This document shows positions 11,276 to 24,800 of a stretch of DNA of 64,000 nt, piece by piece. A model generated the notes under the pieces. It searched no databases. It was not told the DNA's origin and saw nothing but the letters and a program-made list of their open reading frames with translations. The position numbers and the translations under genes are program-made. How positions within the stretch are numbered: position 1 is the stretch's first letter; each line of letters starts with the position of its first letter. Origin of the DNA: Macrotis lagotis (Eukaryota; Chordata; Mammalia; Peramelemorphia; Peramelidae); assembly GCF_037893015.1 (NCBI RefSeq), contig NC_133665.1:194490146-194554145 (forward strand), written 5' to 3'.

Positions 11276-14200
11276 TGATGGCTACATGACTGGACTTTTT
11301 TTCACCCTATTGGAGAGGTTCCACTTTGGCATGTGGTTTCTAATTGGAGAGAACTCGGGCTATCCCACACAGAGATGCCCAGAGGTGTGCCCCCACACAG
11401 AGTCCAATCTGAATGGCCTCCTCTACTGGGCTAATGAACAGCCGTTAGCAAAGAATTGTTCTAGACCACGGCCGCAGCTGAGTGGCCAGGGGATCCTCTC
11501 CACTGCCCATCCCTTGACCCTGCTGCGTGAGTCCTGTGTGGGGGGAGGGTGAAGGGGAGCCCAGGACTGCCTGCCTGGCAGCCCCCTCCTGCTCCTCGGA
11601 GAAGCTCAGCAGCGGGCAGACTGGTAGGGGGCAGGTAAGCCCTGGCTGAGCCTATGTGTGTGCGTGTCCAGGATTACTACTACCTATCAGTGAAGGCGCT
11701 CTACACGGTGGGCTACAGCACCTCCCTGGTCTCCCTCACCACAGCCATGGTCATCTTGTGCCGCTTCCGGTGAGTGCCGGGGTCCGTCCCGGTGAGATAC
11801 CCCATCTCTGCCCTCTGTCCTCCCCTTCCCACTTGTGGGCCCCCTCCCTTCCTGGGTCCCCCCACCCTGTGATCCCCCTCCCGCCCTGGGTCCCCCCACC
11901 CTGTGATCCCCACTCCCCCCCCAGCCCCGCTCCTGTCTTTGCCTCTACCTCCTTCCTCCCTTCATGAACACAGACAGTTCTGGGCTTCACTTTTGTTCCC
12001 ATTTGGGCCTCACCACGGCTGGGGGAGGCAAGTCCTGTTACATCCCCAGGTTACAAATGTGGGGTCACAGGTGGTGGAGGGGGAGCCCAGGAAGGTTCAG
12101 CAGATTTCTCCTGTGGCTTGGTGCCAGTGGCCCTGGGGCAGGGGCAAACAGGAGCTTATTAACGAGCCCATGGAGGCTGTGGGCCCGGCCGGCCGCCAGG
12201 CCAGCGCTGCAAGGGCTCAGCTGTTTCTGGGAGATGCTCCTTCAGGCTCTGAGCCTCCCCCCCCCCCCCCGTCCCCCATCCCCCACCCCAACCTGCTGTA
12301 TCTGGTTGTGGCCCCAGGACTTAGAAGTACAGGTGAGGGGCAAAACAAGACCACAATCGTGTTAGGACTGTGCGGGGCCTAGCAGGGGAGGGGGGGCAAG
12401 ACCTGGTGCAAGGAGCTTCAGAGTCCTGTGTGGCTGCGGTCCCAGACACGGACAAGGGCGGCCTCCCATGGGAGAGATGTGAGAGATTTGGCAGAGACTG
12501 AGTCACGATCAGCCTGTGGGTCCTGGGGCTCTTTCTGGGGTCTCTTGGGTGGTGCAGGGGTTCCCAGGAGCAAGGCCAGGACACCCCCTGGTCTTGAATG
12601 TCTGGGGCTTCCCAGAGGAGCAGAGGGTGGAGATGGGGACGAGGGGACCAGATGAGAGCTGCTGAGGGCTGAGGTCTTCTCCCCGGGGGCTGTCCACAGG
12701 CTTCAGAGGTGGGGGGCCAATGTGAGCAAAGGTGGGGCTCCCAGACACTGGGCCTCATGCCCCCTCCCCGTCCTCGCAGGAAGCTGCACTGTACCCGGAA
12801 TTTCATCCACATGAACCTCTTCATCTCCTTCATCCTGAGGGCGATCTCAGTCTTCATCAAGGACTGGATACTGTATGCAGAGCAGGACAATAACCATTGC
12901 TCCGTCTCCACTGTGAGTGGAGCCCGGGCCCAGGGTGGGGGGCTAGGGCCAGCCCAGGCTCAACCAGTCAGGTCCCAACCAGGGTCTCCCCAAGGGGGAG
13001 GGGCCAGGACACAAATTTCTGTCTAAGGGAGGCCCTCGGCAAGGTGGGCTCCCCTCAAACAGAAGCCAAAGAGCAGGGAGCCGGGCCCCTCACCTGGAGA
13101 GGGAAAGGAGGTCCAGGGACCCTTCAGGGAGAGGGGTCAAGAGGCTGTGCCTCAGTTTCCCCTTCCCACCTACCTCCTCCCTCAGGTGGAATGCAAAGCT
13201 GTGATGGTCTTCTTCCATTACTGCGTCATGTCCAATTACTTCTGGCTCTTCATCGAGGGCCTCTACCTCTTCACTCTCTTGGTTGAGACCTTCTTCCCAG
13301 AGCGGAGATACTTCTACTGGTACAGCATCATCGGCTGGGGTAGGTAGGGGCACGGGGGAGAGAGGGAGAGGAGAGGAGAGCGGAAAGAGGAGAGGGAGGG
13401 AGAAAGGGGGGAAGGGGAAGGCAGAAGAAAAGGAAGGGGGCTGGCGGAGAGAAGGATGGAGGGAGGAAAGGGAAGGAAGAGGTATAAGGAGAAAAGGAGG
13501 GAAGGGAGGAAGGAGGAAGGGGAAAGGAGGGGAAGAGAGGGAGGGAGGGATGGAGGGAGGAGGGGAAGAGGAAGGGGGAGGGAGGGAGGGAGGGAACCCG
13601 GGCTCCCTGGTAGAGCTGGCCCCCAGCCCCGGCTCACAAGCCCTTCTCTCTCCTCTGCCCGGTTTCCACAGGCACACCGACCATCTGTGTGACCGTCTGG
13701 GCTGTGCTAAGGATTCACTTTGATGATAACGGGTACGTGCAGCCGTGCCCCTCCCCCTAGTCACTCACCTGCCCCAGTGCTGGGCTCCAGGGCCACTACC
13801 AGGTCCAGCGGGGGGGGGGGGGTCAAGTCAGGCTGGAGGGTGGGGCTATGCCAGGACTCAGTGACCAGGGGAGAGGTCTGGCAAGAAGAGCCTGGCCACT
13901 CTCAGAGCACCCACTGCCTCCATGGCTTTGTCTAGAAACTTGTCCGGAAACAGCCAAGAGGCCCAGGGCAACGTCCCAGGGCTAAAGGCACTTACCCTCT
14001 GGGGCCCGGGGGTGACATGGACCTTAAGAGAGGCAGATGTTAATTTAGGACTCTTGTCGCTGAGGGAAGAGGGGAACCACAGTACAGGAGAGGAGCCTAG
14101 AACCCAGGACCCAGTGATCCGGCTGAAATTCTGGGCTTCTGAAGAGACTCGTTTGTTCCCCACCCCCAGCCCCATTTCCCCTTTGAAGGTTTTTTAGGGG

Positions 14201-17200
14201 AACAATTCAGCCCCCCGGGTTGGAGGGATGCAGAAAGGTCCAGGGATAGAATCTTCCAGAGAAGGATAAGCTTTCCTCCTGCCCCTCCCAGGGTATTGGC
14301 TCCCCTGAACTATTGGGCTCCATCCTAGTCTCTGTCTCTCTATCTCTAACTCTGTCTCTCTGTACATGTCTCTGTCTGTTGATGTCTCTGCTTGTCTCTG
14401 TCTCTCTCACTTTCTGTCTCTTCATCTCTGTCTATTCTATCACTCTGTCTCTCTCTCTGTCTCTTCATCTCTGTCTATTCTATCACTCTGTCTCTCTCTC
14501 TGTCTCTTCATCTCTGTCTATTCTATCACTCTGTCTCTCTCACTTTCTCTCTTCATCTCTGTCTATTCTATCACTCTGTCTCTCTCACTTTCTCTTCATC
14601 TCTGTCTATTCTATCACTCTGTCTCTCTGTCTCTGTCTCTTCGTCTCTGTCTATTCTATCACTGTCTCTCTCACTTTCTGTCTCTTCATCTCTGTCTATT
14701 CTTTCACTCTGTCTCTCTGTCTCTGTCTCTTCATCTCTGTCTATTCTATCACTCTGTCTCTCTCACTTTCTCTCTCTTCATCTCTGTCTATTCTATCACT
14801 GCCTGTCTATCTCTCTCTGTCTCTGTCTTTCTCTCTCTAGCTGCTGGGACATGAATGACAACACAGCCCTGTGGTGGGTCATCAAAGGCCCAGTGGTGGG
14901 CTCCATAATGGTGAGTGACCCCAGTGGACAGAGGGCCGGGGGGAGGGCTTGGGTTCAAAGGGGCCAGGTCCAGAGGAAGAGCACCCCCACACCACCCCTT
15001 CGTGGGACATGAGCAATCCCAGTTTCAAAACGAGTCAAGGAGCCTTGCCCTTTCTCCAGGGCTGCTCCCACCGTGAACTAGGAAGCCCCCTTGACATCAC
15101 CTGTGTCTGGCACGGCCCTAAATGCTGAAGGGATTGAGGAATAATGGAAACCTGTCCCCGAGAATCTTACATTCTAGGTTCAGAGGTCAGTAAGGAGAGT
15201 GAGCTTTACAGATCGGGTTTGACAAATGTTCTCTCATTTGATCATCACAACAACCCTGCAGAGAGGTACTGTTTGTTATTATCTCCATTTGACAGTTGAG
15301 GAAATTGAGGGAAGCACCAATAAAGTGAACTGCCCAGGGGACACTAGGCTGAATTTGAACTAAGGGCTTCCCGACCTCAGTCTGGAGTTTCACTGTGGCG
15401 CCCCCTAGCGGCCTCGACGAAGTAATCTCGGGAGAGGGCTGAGTGGAGGGACAGGGATCTGATCCTTGGAGGCCAAGATCAGCCTGAGTAAAGCCTGGAG
15501 GCAAGAGACAGAGGGCTGAGCGTGGGGGCCGCCCAGTCTAATGAGCGGGCAACACTCAGCCCAACAAAAGGGAAAATGATTCCCACGACGCTTTTGTGCT
15601 GAACAGGCTTCAAGTTCTCAGGCTGTGGCCATTTAGAGGTCCTAGGTGCTGAGATCCAGGTTGTACACAGCAAGAATTGTATCAAGGTCAAATGAATGAA
15701 TAAGGAATGAGTGAAAAAGTGAGTAGTTGAATGAATGAACGGGTGAGAGTCATACATGCATGAATGAGTGAGTTAATCCATGAAAGAGTGAATGAATAAT
15801 TATATGAGTAAATGAATAAATGATGGGGTCGATGAATAAATAAGTGAATGCTTAAATTAATTGGAGAATAAATAAATGCATGAACAAGTGAATAAATGCT
15901 TGAATGAATGGCTGAATAAATGAAAGAGTGGGTGAGTGGATGAATGAACGAATGAGTAAAAATATAGGAACGAATGGATGTATAAGTGAAAGAATGAGTG
16001 ACTGGGTGTTTGAATGAACAAGTGAATTAATGAAAATGTGAGTGAATGAATAAATGAGTAGGCAAATGAGTGAATACGTGGATGAATGAGTGAATATGTG
16101 AGTGAGGGAATGAACGAATGATGAATAGATGGATGAATGAATGAGAGTGAATGAGTGAGTGAGCAAGGCAGCTCACTGTGGCTGGTTGCAGTACCTGGGG
16201 TAGGTCTCCCAGAGGAGGTGGGCAGGACTTGGAGAGGCTGAGGGTTGGGGTGGGGGGCTCAGGGTCTGTAGGGGGGACCCAGCAGGGGCCTTGGCAGCTT
16301 CTGAAGCATCAAGGACTGAGGCTGCAGTTTCCTTTTCTCTTCCCAGAGATCAGGCTTAGTGGGCTGAGTGAGGACAGGCAGGGAGAGAGTGGGCTGACTT
16401 GGACAGGACAGCTTCTCCCCTGACCTCTTCTGGAAGGTTAGACCAGGCAGCCTCTGAAATTCCTTCCAGCTCTGGCTCATTGTCCAGTACCAGCTGTGTG
16501 TTGGGGGCCCCAAGACACAGGAAGATGTTCCTGCCTTGAGGAGCTTACACTCTAGTGAGCAGAGGCAGCATGTACCCCAGGAATTATGGGGAAGAGGACA
16601 CCCACAAATCCCCTCTTGGAGGAAGGGACTCTAGCACTGGGCTGGGAAGGAAGCCAGGGGCTCTACAGGTTGGAAGCAAGAACTGCGTCCAGGCAGGGGT
16701 GCAAAGATGGGAAGCGGCCAGAAAGTCAATTCCATTGCACCAGAAGAGTCCAAATAGGGGCAGGGGGTCCATGGGAATCCAGAGATGATGGGACTGACCA
16801 GAGAACCCATCTGATGTAGAAGAGAAGGTTCTCCCAGATGATTCTGAAGGAGGGGCTGGGACCCCACAAGGCCCTTAGGAAATCTTTTTTTTTCTTAATT
16901 AAAATTTATTATTTACTTATTTTAACATTCCAGTTTTTTTAAATTTTGAATTCTGAATTCTCTCCCTGCCTTCCTCCCATCCCTCCCACTCCCATTGTGA
17001 AGACAAGAAATATGATATCAATTATACATGTGAAGTCATACAAAGCATATTTCCATATTAGTCATGCTGCAAAAAAAATAAGAAAAAGAAAGAAAGGGAA
17101 AAAGTCTGCTTCAATCTGCATTCAGACTCTATTAGCTCTTTCTCTGGAGACAGATAGCCTTTTTTACCCATAGTCCTTTAGGAGTGAGAAGAACAAAGTT

Positions 17201-20200
17201 CACAGTTTTTGGTCATACAACATGGCTGTTCCTGGGGACAATGTTCTCCTGGGTCTGCCCGCTTCACTTTGTAGCCATTTGTGGAAGTCTTCCCAGGTTT
17301 TTCCTGAAACCTTCTTGCTCATAGTTTCTTATAGAACAATAGTATTTCATTGTATTCATATACCACAACTTGTTCTGCCATTCTCCAAATGATGGATATT
17401 GCCTCAAAATCCCATTCTTTGCCACCACAAAAAGAGGTAAATTACATGATTTCTTTTTACAAATAGATCCTTCTCCTTTTTAAAAAAATCTCTTTGGGAT
17501 GCAGACCTAGTAGTGGTTTACAAGGTATGTGCCATTAGTTTCATAGCCCTTTGGGCAGAACTCCAAATTGCTCTCCAGAATCAGTTCACAACTCTACCAA
17601 CAATGCATTGGTATCTCAGTTTTCCCATCTTCCACCAACATTTATCATTTCCCTTTTTTGCCAAATTAGCCAATCTGATGGGGTGAGATGGTACCTCATT
17701 GTTGTTTTCATTTGTGTTTATTGAATCAGTAGTGATTTAGAGAATGTTTTTCTTATGATTATAGGTAGCTTTTATTTCTTCATATGAGAACTGCCTATTC
17801 ATATCCTTTAATCATTTATCAGTTGGAAAAAGACTTACACATTTGACTAAATTCTTTATACATTTGAGAAATGAAATCTTTATAAAAGAAACTTGTAAAA
17901 TGTTCCCAGTTTCTTGCTTTCTTTCTAATCTTGATTACATCAGTTTTGTTTGTATAAAATCTTTTTGATTTAATTCAAATTATCCATTTTCTATCTCAGT
18001 ATCTCATACTGCTCCCTGTTTCTCGTTTGGTCACTAATTCTTTCAGTCTCCATGGATCTGACTGGTAAATGATTCCAGGGCTCTCCTTCTTTGCTTGTTA
18101 TTACCCTTTATGTCTCAATCATGCGCGCATTCTGACCTCATCTTGCTAACATGGTGCAAGATGCCTGTCTCGACCTCATTTCTGCCAAACTTCTTTTCAG
18201 TTTTCCCAGCAGTATTCTTGTCCCAAAGCTGGGTTTATCAAACACTAGATTACTGTGCTCATTGATGGTCGGGGGGCCGTATACTGTGTCCCTCATCCAG
18301 ATGGTTTTCATGTTTGAGATCTGGTGCCACAAGGCCTTGATGTAGCTTTCTCTTAAAAAAAAAAAAAGCCCCCCCCAACCTAGCTGTCATCTAAACCTGA
18401 ATTTTCTTTTGTTGTTGTTGTTGTTTTTGCAAGGCAATGGGGTTAAGTGACTTGCCCAAGGCCACACAGCTAGGTCATTATTAAGTGTCTGAGGCGGGAT
18501 TTGAACTCAGGTCCTCCTGACTCCAGAGCCAGGGCTCTATCCACCCCCTGAATCTGCATTTTCACATGCTGCATGGGACCTCTCTGAAAGATAGAATTGT
18601 GCCGTTAATCTAGTAACATTCACTGAGAGCCTGTGCATATATGAGGCCTGCCATGAAGGACACCATGTTAGACTGTGTTTACGTCCAATTGGGGAGACAA
18701 TGACGACGGCTACCCAAATAGGCCCCCAATACAAGAGAGTTGGAGGAGAGATCAGGAAAGGTTTGAGCTAGAAGTGACTGGAGTGGAGTATTGCAGGAAA
18801 TCTGGCAACCCTAGAGGCAGAGGGAGAAGAAAGGGAATCCTCAGCGGAGGTCAGCCAGAGTTGGGCACAGGAGATGAAGCATTGCTTAGGAGCAGCTGTA
18901 GGATGGCAGCCTGTGTGAAGGTCTGGGGAGGCAGCCGAGTCAGAGGGAGAGCTGGCATTTGGCTGGAGAGGGGCCACTCTGGAGTTCATTGCGCAGGCTG
19001 AATGGGCTGGATAGACTGGGGCAAGGAGAACCTGGAGGTGCGTAGACCACCCCCCCCCCCCAGCAGTGACTACCATAGTCCAGGTCAGAAGGGATGAGGA
19101 TGAGCAGAGAAGAGAAACCATGTAGGGAGTGTAACAGTGAAGATAAGGTAAACTGAGGCACAAAATTCTCAGCCTGATTGCTTTATTAGTAAAGTGTGAG
19201 TTTTACCAATCCATAGGACCTTCACTTCCTCAGCAAAGCCAAGACCCCCCCAGAGAGGGAGACAGCTCTCTTTTACAGTTTTGAGGAATATAGGTCAAAG
19301 AGCAGAATTTCATAAGTTATGGTTGGGTACAGGACCAAGGCATGGGGGGCAACGTGAGGAACTAGAAACTGAGAATGAGGGGCTGCCAACACCCCCCTCC
19401 TTTCCTCTTGTGACTTAAGCGTTCAGTTTGAATTCATTTGTGAATTCAGAGGTAGGGGATTACACTCCTTTGGATCACAACCAGGCCTCCGGATGACTCG
19501 GGGTAGCAAGATAGTAGCCAGCCTCCTTGGGTCCACCCGCATCCCCCAAGGATAGCCGACTCCTGGGAGGCAAGAGGAGAATGGTGATGAGCAAGACACT
19601 GGTTTTCTACACTTCACCCATTACAGACCAACTGAGTTCTGAGCTCCAACCAGTGACAAAGACCCACAACTTGGGCAGTTACTGGATGAGATCACTGACA
19701 GAGTCAGTGACAAAGAGTCCAGACTATCTGGTTATTTCAGTAGAAATGCTCTGTGCCACAGTTGAACAGTCGTTTGGGGAGCAGGAATGGTTGCGATGAC
19801 TGAGGATCACCTGGGAAGTGTCTACCCTGGTGGGGGGCAGGGCCTGCCTTTGAGAAACTTACACTTTAACAACACATTTAGAGCAAAGATGGGCGGAGAA
19901 AAGGATTGGCTTCAGGTTTGTTTTTTCTTTTTCTTGTTTGGAAAAATCACAGGGATGGTGAGAGTAGGCAGAGGGGATCCCTTTCCAGAAGTGATAGTGG
20001 CATTGATTGGATTTCAAACCCAGGACAAAAAGAAGAGGAGGAGGAGGTGAAGGGGAGGAGAGGTGCCCCCACTGTGGACAGTTGCTTCACCAGGTGGTGG
20101 GCGAGGGCTCGAAGCGTGGCATCAGGAGCAACTCCAAGGTGGAGACGGCTGTGGGAGAGGCCGAGTCAAGGTCTTTGGGTGGGGGTGGGGGTCTTGACAA

Positions 20201-21730
20201 TCATAGGAAATCCAGAAGAGGGAAAGATAATGCGGGGCCTGTCTGAACCGCTGATAGAGAACCACGGCCCAGGAGAGCAGTGAGGGCTACATATGGAGGG
20301 CTGGGAATCGTCTGCACCGAGAAGATGAGTGAGAGGAAAATGCATTCAGTAGAATTTCATCTCCTGTATGCGAAGAGAAATTACTTAGAGAGAGATGGCC
20401 TAGATCAGGGCCTTGGGGAACCCCCCAGAGAGAGAGTGACATGCACCAGGAGACCCTAACTTACTGAAGGAGGCTGAGCAGGATCTGGAGCTTCCGTCAT
20501 TCTCTCTCCCCCTTTTCCTTCTTCAGATAAACTTTGTCCTGTTCATTGGCATCATTGTTATCCTGGTGCAGAAGCTCCAGTCCCCGGATATTGGAGGCAA
20601 CGAATCGAGCATCTACCTGTGAGTACCAGGCCTATGCCAGGCCCAGTCCCCCACCTCTGCCCAGACTGCTCTGGAGTGTACACATAGGAAAAAGGGGCAC
20701 GTGAAGACGGTGACGAGCAGGGTTTGCCCCTGGCGCTGGCAGGCATGGGGTGGGGGTCAGAACCCAGGAAAGCCAATCCACAACCTCTCTGGGGAAGGAG
20801 TCATTTTATTTCCTGTTCGGGGAGAAGACATTTCCACAGTGTCTGCCATGCTAGCCATAGACTTGAGGTTTTCTACAGGGTGAGGAGGGCAAGACTAAGG
20901 GATGCCCCACTGCTTCTGGGTCCTGTGGAGAGCAGAGCAGAAAGAGGCAGCTCCTGCCCCAGCTGATCACTCAAATGATGGCCCAGATTCCCCAGGATCT
21001 CCTGCAGGCTGCAGTCTTCTGACGGGGGCACCACCCAACTGTAGAGATGCGGCCCCTTCCCAGTTGCCCCCACCGTGAGGTCTGCCTTCATCTTTCCCTA
21101 GTCATAGCCAAACACATGGAGGGCATATTGCAAAAGAGTGTTTTCCTTTGGCATCTTGTTTGTTAAGGATGCCCCAAACCATCACATCCCAGTCATCTTG
21201 TCTACCCATCCCTGAATGAGAATCCTCCCCAGAACATTCTTCCATCCTCTGCTTGAAGATCCCCCAGTGATGGGGTTCTCATTACCTTACAAAACAGCCT
21301 GAACCACTTTTGGATCATGCCACACTCTGATTGTGAAGAAGAGACAAAAGGCACCTCTGCATCTCTCCCCCACCTTCCTTGTTGTGTTCTCTGAGGCCAA
21401 GGGAAAAAGGTCCCCCATCCTTCCCAAGCCTGTAGAATTCAAGTCTGCTGGGGCCTCTCCCCATCAGATCTCTCCTCTCAGCTAAGCATCCCCAGGACCC
21501 ATGGATCCCAAACACCCTAAAAGTCCCAGGCCTTCTCCCTCCTGGCTGTTTTCCTTTGGACATTGCTCAGCTTATCATGGTCCTTCCAGGAAACACCACC
21601 ATCCTCCTAAGGGGTGAGAGGCTTCTCTTCTGGCTCCGGCCAATCACTGGGCTCCAGAGCAGCAGCAGCACTCACCTCCTGGCCAGGTCATTGGCATCTT
21701 GAAGCTGCCCCATCTCACCAGAGTTCTCTG

Positions 21731-21771
<41 letters not shown>

Positions 21772-21831
21772 CATTCACACACATGCACGCACACAGACAC
21801 ATGCACGCATGGGTTCACACACACATGCACA

Positions 21832-21875
<44 letters not shown>

Positions 21876-24800
21876 TTCACAGCCCCTTGTCATTCCTCCA
21901 AACTTCCCCATTTCGCTGGCCAGCATGGTCATCCAGCACTATCAGAAATCAGAATTCTGAGTTCAGCTACTGTGCAACTCCTCTCTGTCTCTGGGGTCTC
22001 AGTTTTCCTATCCAAGAGGTAGAGGGTATTGACCTCAGAAGACTATTCCATGTCCATCTGCATCATCTCATGACCTCTGCCTCCCCCAGGTTCCCAGCAG
22101 GCTCACATTCCCCTCTGACTCTTCATCTCCCTCAGCCTCCACACCTAACCAGCCAGTGGTACTGGCACCTCCTCCCTCCCCAACCCCTCTCTGGGCCTGG
22201 CCCATATCTCCAGTCGCATTGAGGCTTCTGCCTTTCTCCGCACACAGAGTGAGTCTCCCCTAGACTGAATCCCTTAGACTGATTGGTCTCCCTGTCTCCA
22301 GTCTTCCCTGTGGTTTACTTAACACAGTTTCTGCCAGCTATATAGCAGCTAAATGCTGTCGCACAGTTTAAGACTCTCCTCTCTCTAAATCATTTTCCAC
22401 ACAGCTGCCAAAGTGATATTCCTGAGAGCCCTTCTCAAGAATCTTCAGTAGCTCCCTATTGCCAATGAGGTAAAATATCAACTCCTCAACCTGTTATTTT
22501 AGCTCCTCCTTAGAAGGCAGTAGTGGTCATGATAATCCTAGTAATAATTTGGATCACAAATCCAAAAAGTAGAAGGGATCCAAATGCCATTAAGTATAAA
22601 TATCATTTTACAGATGAGGAAACGAAGGGCCAGGAAGCTTAGTAATGAATTGCCCAAGATCACATAGGTAGGAAAAGACAGAGAGACAGAAACGAGAGAG
22701 ATAGAGACAGAGAGATAGAGACAGAGACAGACAGACAGATGACAGAGAGACACAAATAGAGACAGAGAGAGAGGAGAGCAGAGAAGAGGAGAAGAGAGGA
22801 AGAAGGGAAGAGGAAAGAGGAGAGAGAGAGAGAGAGAGAGAGAATGAGAATTGTCAGATTATCAGGCTCTGGGTCTTTCTTTTTCCAGCTGCACCCCACT
22901 TCCCTGATCAGGTGATTTGTATTAGCCTTTACATTTATTCTTATTAAGCTTCATCTTCTCAGACTCAGTCTCTCCTTCCATCCTGTTGAATTGCTCTTGG
23001 ATCTCGATTCTGTCATGCATCCCATTGGCTCTTGCCCTCAGCTTTGTGTCACCACTTATCAGACTTGATAAGCATTCCATTGATTCCTTTGCCCAAGTCA
23101 CCAGCACAGAACCTCCCACTGCTCCCCGAGGCCAGTCTTTGCATCGATGGGTATCTGGATGTCTTTAAATGTTGCCTGTGGTCCTCGTGCACATTGTTCC
23201 TCTGGCCCAGCTCACTTCAGCCTATATCAGCCTATTGGTGTCCTCCCAAGTTTCTCGCATTTCATTACCACTTGTGGTGGCACATTCATGTGGCATATGC
23301 CAATTCCCAAAGGGCCGCTGCCCCAAGGTCCCCTTTCCTCTGCTCTGTCCTCCATAGTGCAGATGGTTGGCAGGGGCAGGGCAAGAACCTCACCAAGTAA
23401 ACAGATGAATGACCTCTCCAGCTCTTTGGGCACCTTCCCTACAGCAGGGCCTCCTGCTTCTTCTCATCTCTCTCTCTTCCACCCAGACCTCCCAGTCATG
23501 CTGTGACCCTTTAATAGTTCAAAAAACTCAAAAAATTGGGAAAGCACCTGGGCTCTTCTGTCAGAGGATCTGGGGCTAGCTGAACTTCCTATGCCAGGGA
23601 GCCTAGAGGGGCTGCAGGATGGACCCACAGAATGGGGGAGACTTTATAAAGATCAGTGACATTTGGCCAATGACCACTTCTTGAACTTTCATCTTCAAGA
23701 CTTTCAGAAAGCCCTACCACTTGCTCCATACCCAGGAAGGGCAGCAGACCAGGAGAGAGAGGTGAGGCCTCCTCAGTCGTGTGGTCCCAGGGCAGGGCTC
23801 TCTCAGGGGCCCTCGGACATCCACAGAGTTCTACTTCCAACTCAACAAGTTTGGGATTAAGACCTACTCCAGGCTAAGCTCTGGAGACCCAAAGGCAAAA
23901 CCAAAGCAGTCCTTGCCCTCGAGGGGCTGATGCTCTTCCATGGGAAGTTTACTTCCTTCCCTGGCCTGTTTTCAGGTCTTAGGGGCTTGGGGAGGCAGCA
24001 GGTCCAGCAGCTCTGCCCTCTTTGGTAAACTGTCCATTGAGAGAGGCTGGGGCTCTTCCTCCTGCAAGCCCTCTGGCTGCATTTGCTTAGGAAACAGAGA
24101 ACTTGGGGATGGTCTGGAAGGAGGCCAGGGCCACCCCACCACTGGGGAAGGGCACAGGGCAGAAATCCAGTTTCCTCACAGCTATTTTTCCTATGTGTAT
24201 AACAAGAGAGAGAATGTGTTTGTGTGTGTGAGAGAGAGACAGACAGAGAGACAAAGAGACAGAGACAGAGAGAGAGACAGACAGACAGACAGAGAGACAG
24301 AGACAGAGAGAGAGACAGATGGATGGGGTAGAGAGAGAGAGAGAGACAGGCAGAGGCAGAGAGGGGGGAGAAAGAGACAGACAAAGACAGAGAGAGGCAG
24401 AGAGAAAAACAGACAGACAGAGACAAAGACAGAGAGAAACAGAGACAGACAGATAGAGACAAAGACAGAAAGACAGAGAGACAGACAGACAGAGAGAGGG
24501 AGAGAGACAGAGACAGACAGAGACAAAGACAGAGACAGAGAGAGAGTGTACCACCCTGTTCCGTTCATCAGCATTTTCTTCCCCATGTTGTTGTGGTCTT
24601 TTTTTTCCCCAGTCCTGCCCAGCATTTATGTACATGTTACGAACATGGCACCCTTTCCCCAGGCTCCAAAGCCTCTTGAGTTGGAGGGACATCAGAGGGC
24701 ATTGTGGGCAGCCACCTGCCTCTGGCCAGTTGACCACTAGTGCCCAGGACCTCTAGGGAGAGACTTCATCTCACATCAGATGCTGTCCATTCCTCGAGTT

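Larger units (their letters stand above)
14911..20526 (+). other. ADCYAP1R1: Intron with TGAA array, L1 3' end and older repeats
   Basis: MIR-like 15125-15420, TGAA-type array 15690-16162, MIR3/THER-like 16420-16490, antisense L1 16885-18350, antisense SINE 18425-18546, and older diverged repeat sequence at about 18740-19110 and 19820-20460 that shares CCATAGTCCAGGT with 44263-44275. No exon recognised. Confidence 0.65.

Noticed and set aside
14313..15012. Plus-strand Ser/Leu-rich frames of 162-206 codons
   Set aside because: Translation of the CT minisatellite; the same composition appears in all three frames.
23857..24740. Frames of 144-266 codons on both strands rich in Ser/Leu or Arg/Glu/Asp/Thr
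   Set aside because: Produced by the AGAC/AGAG microsatellite.
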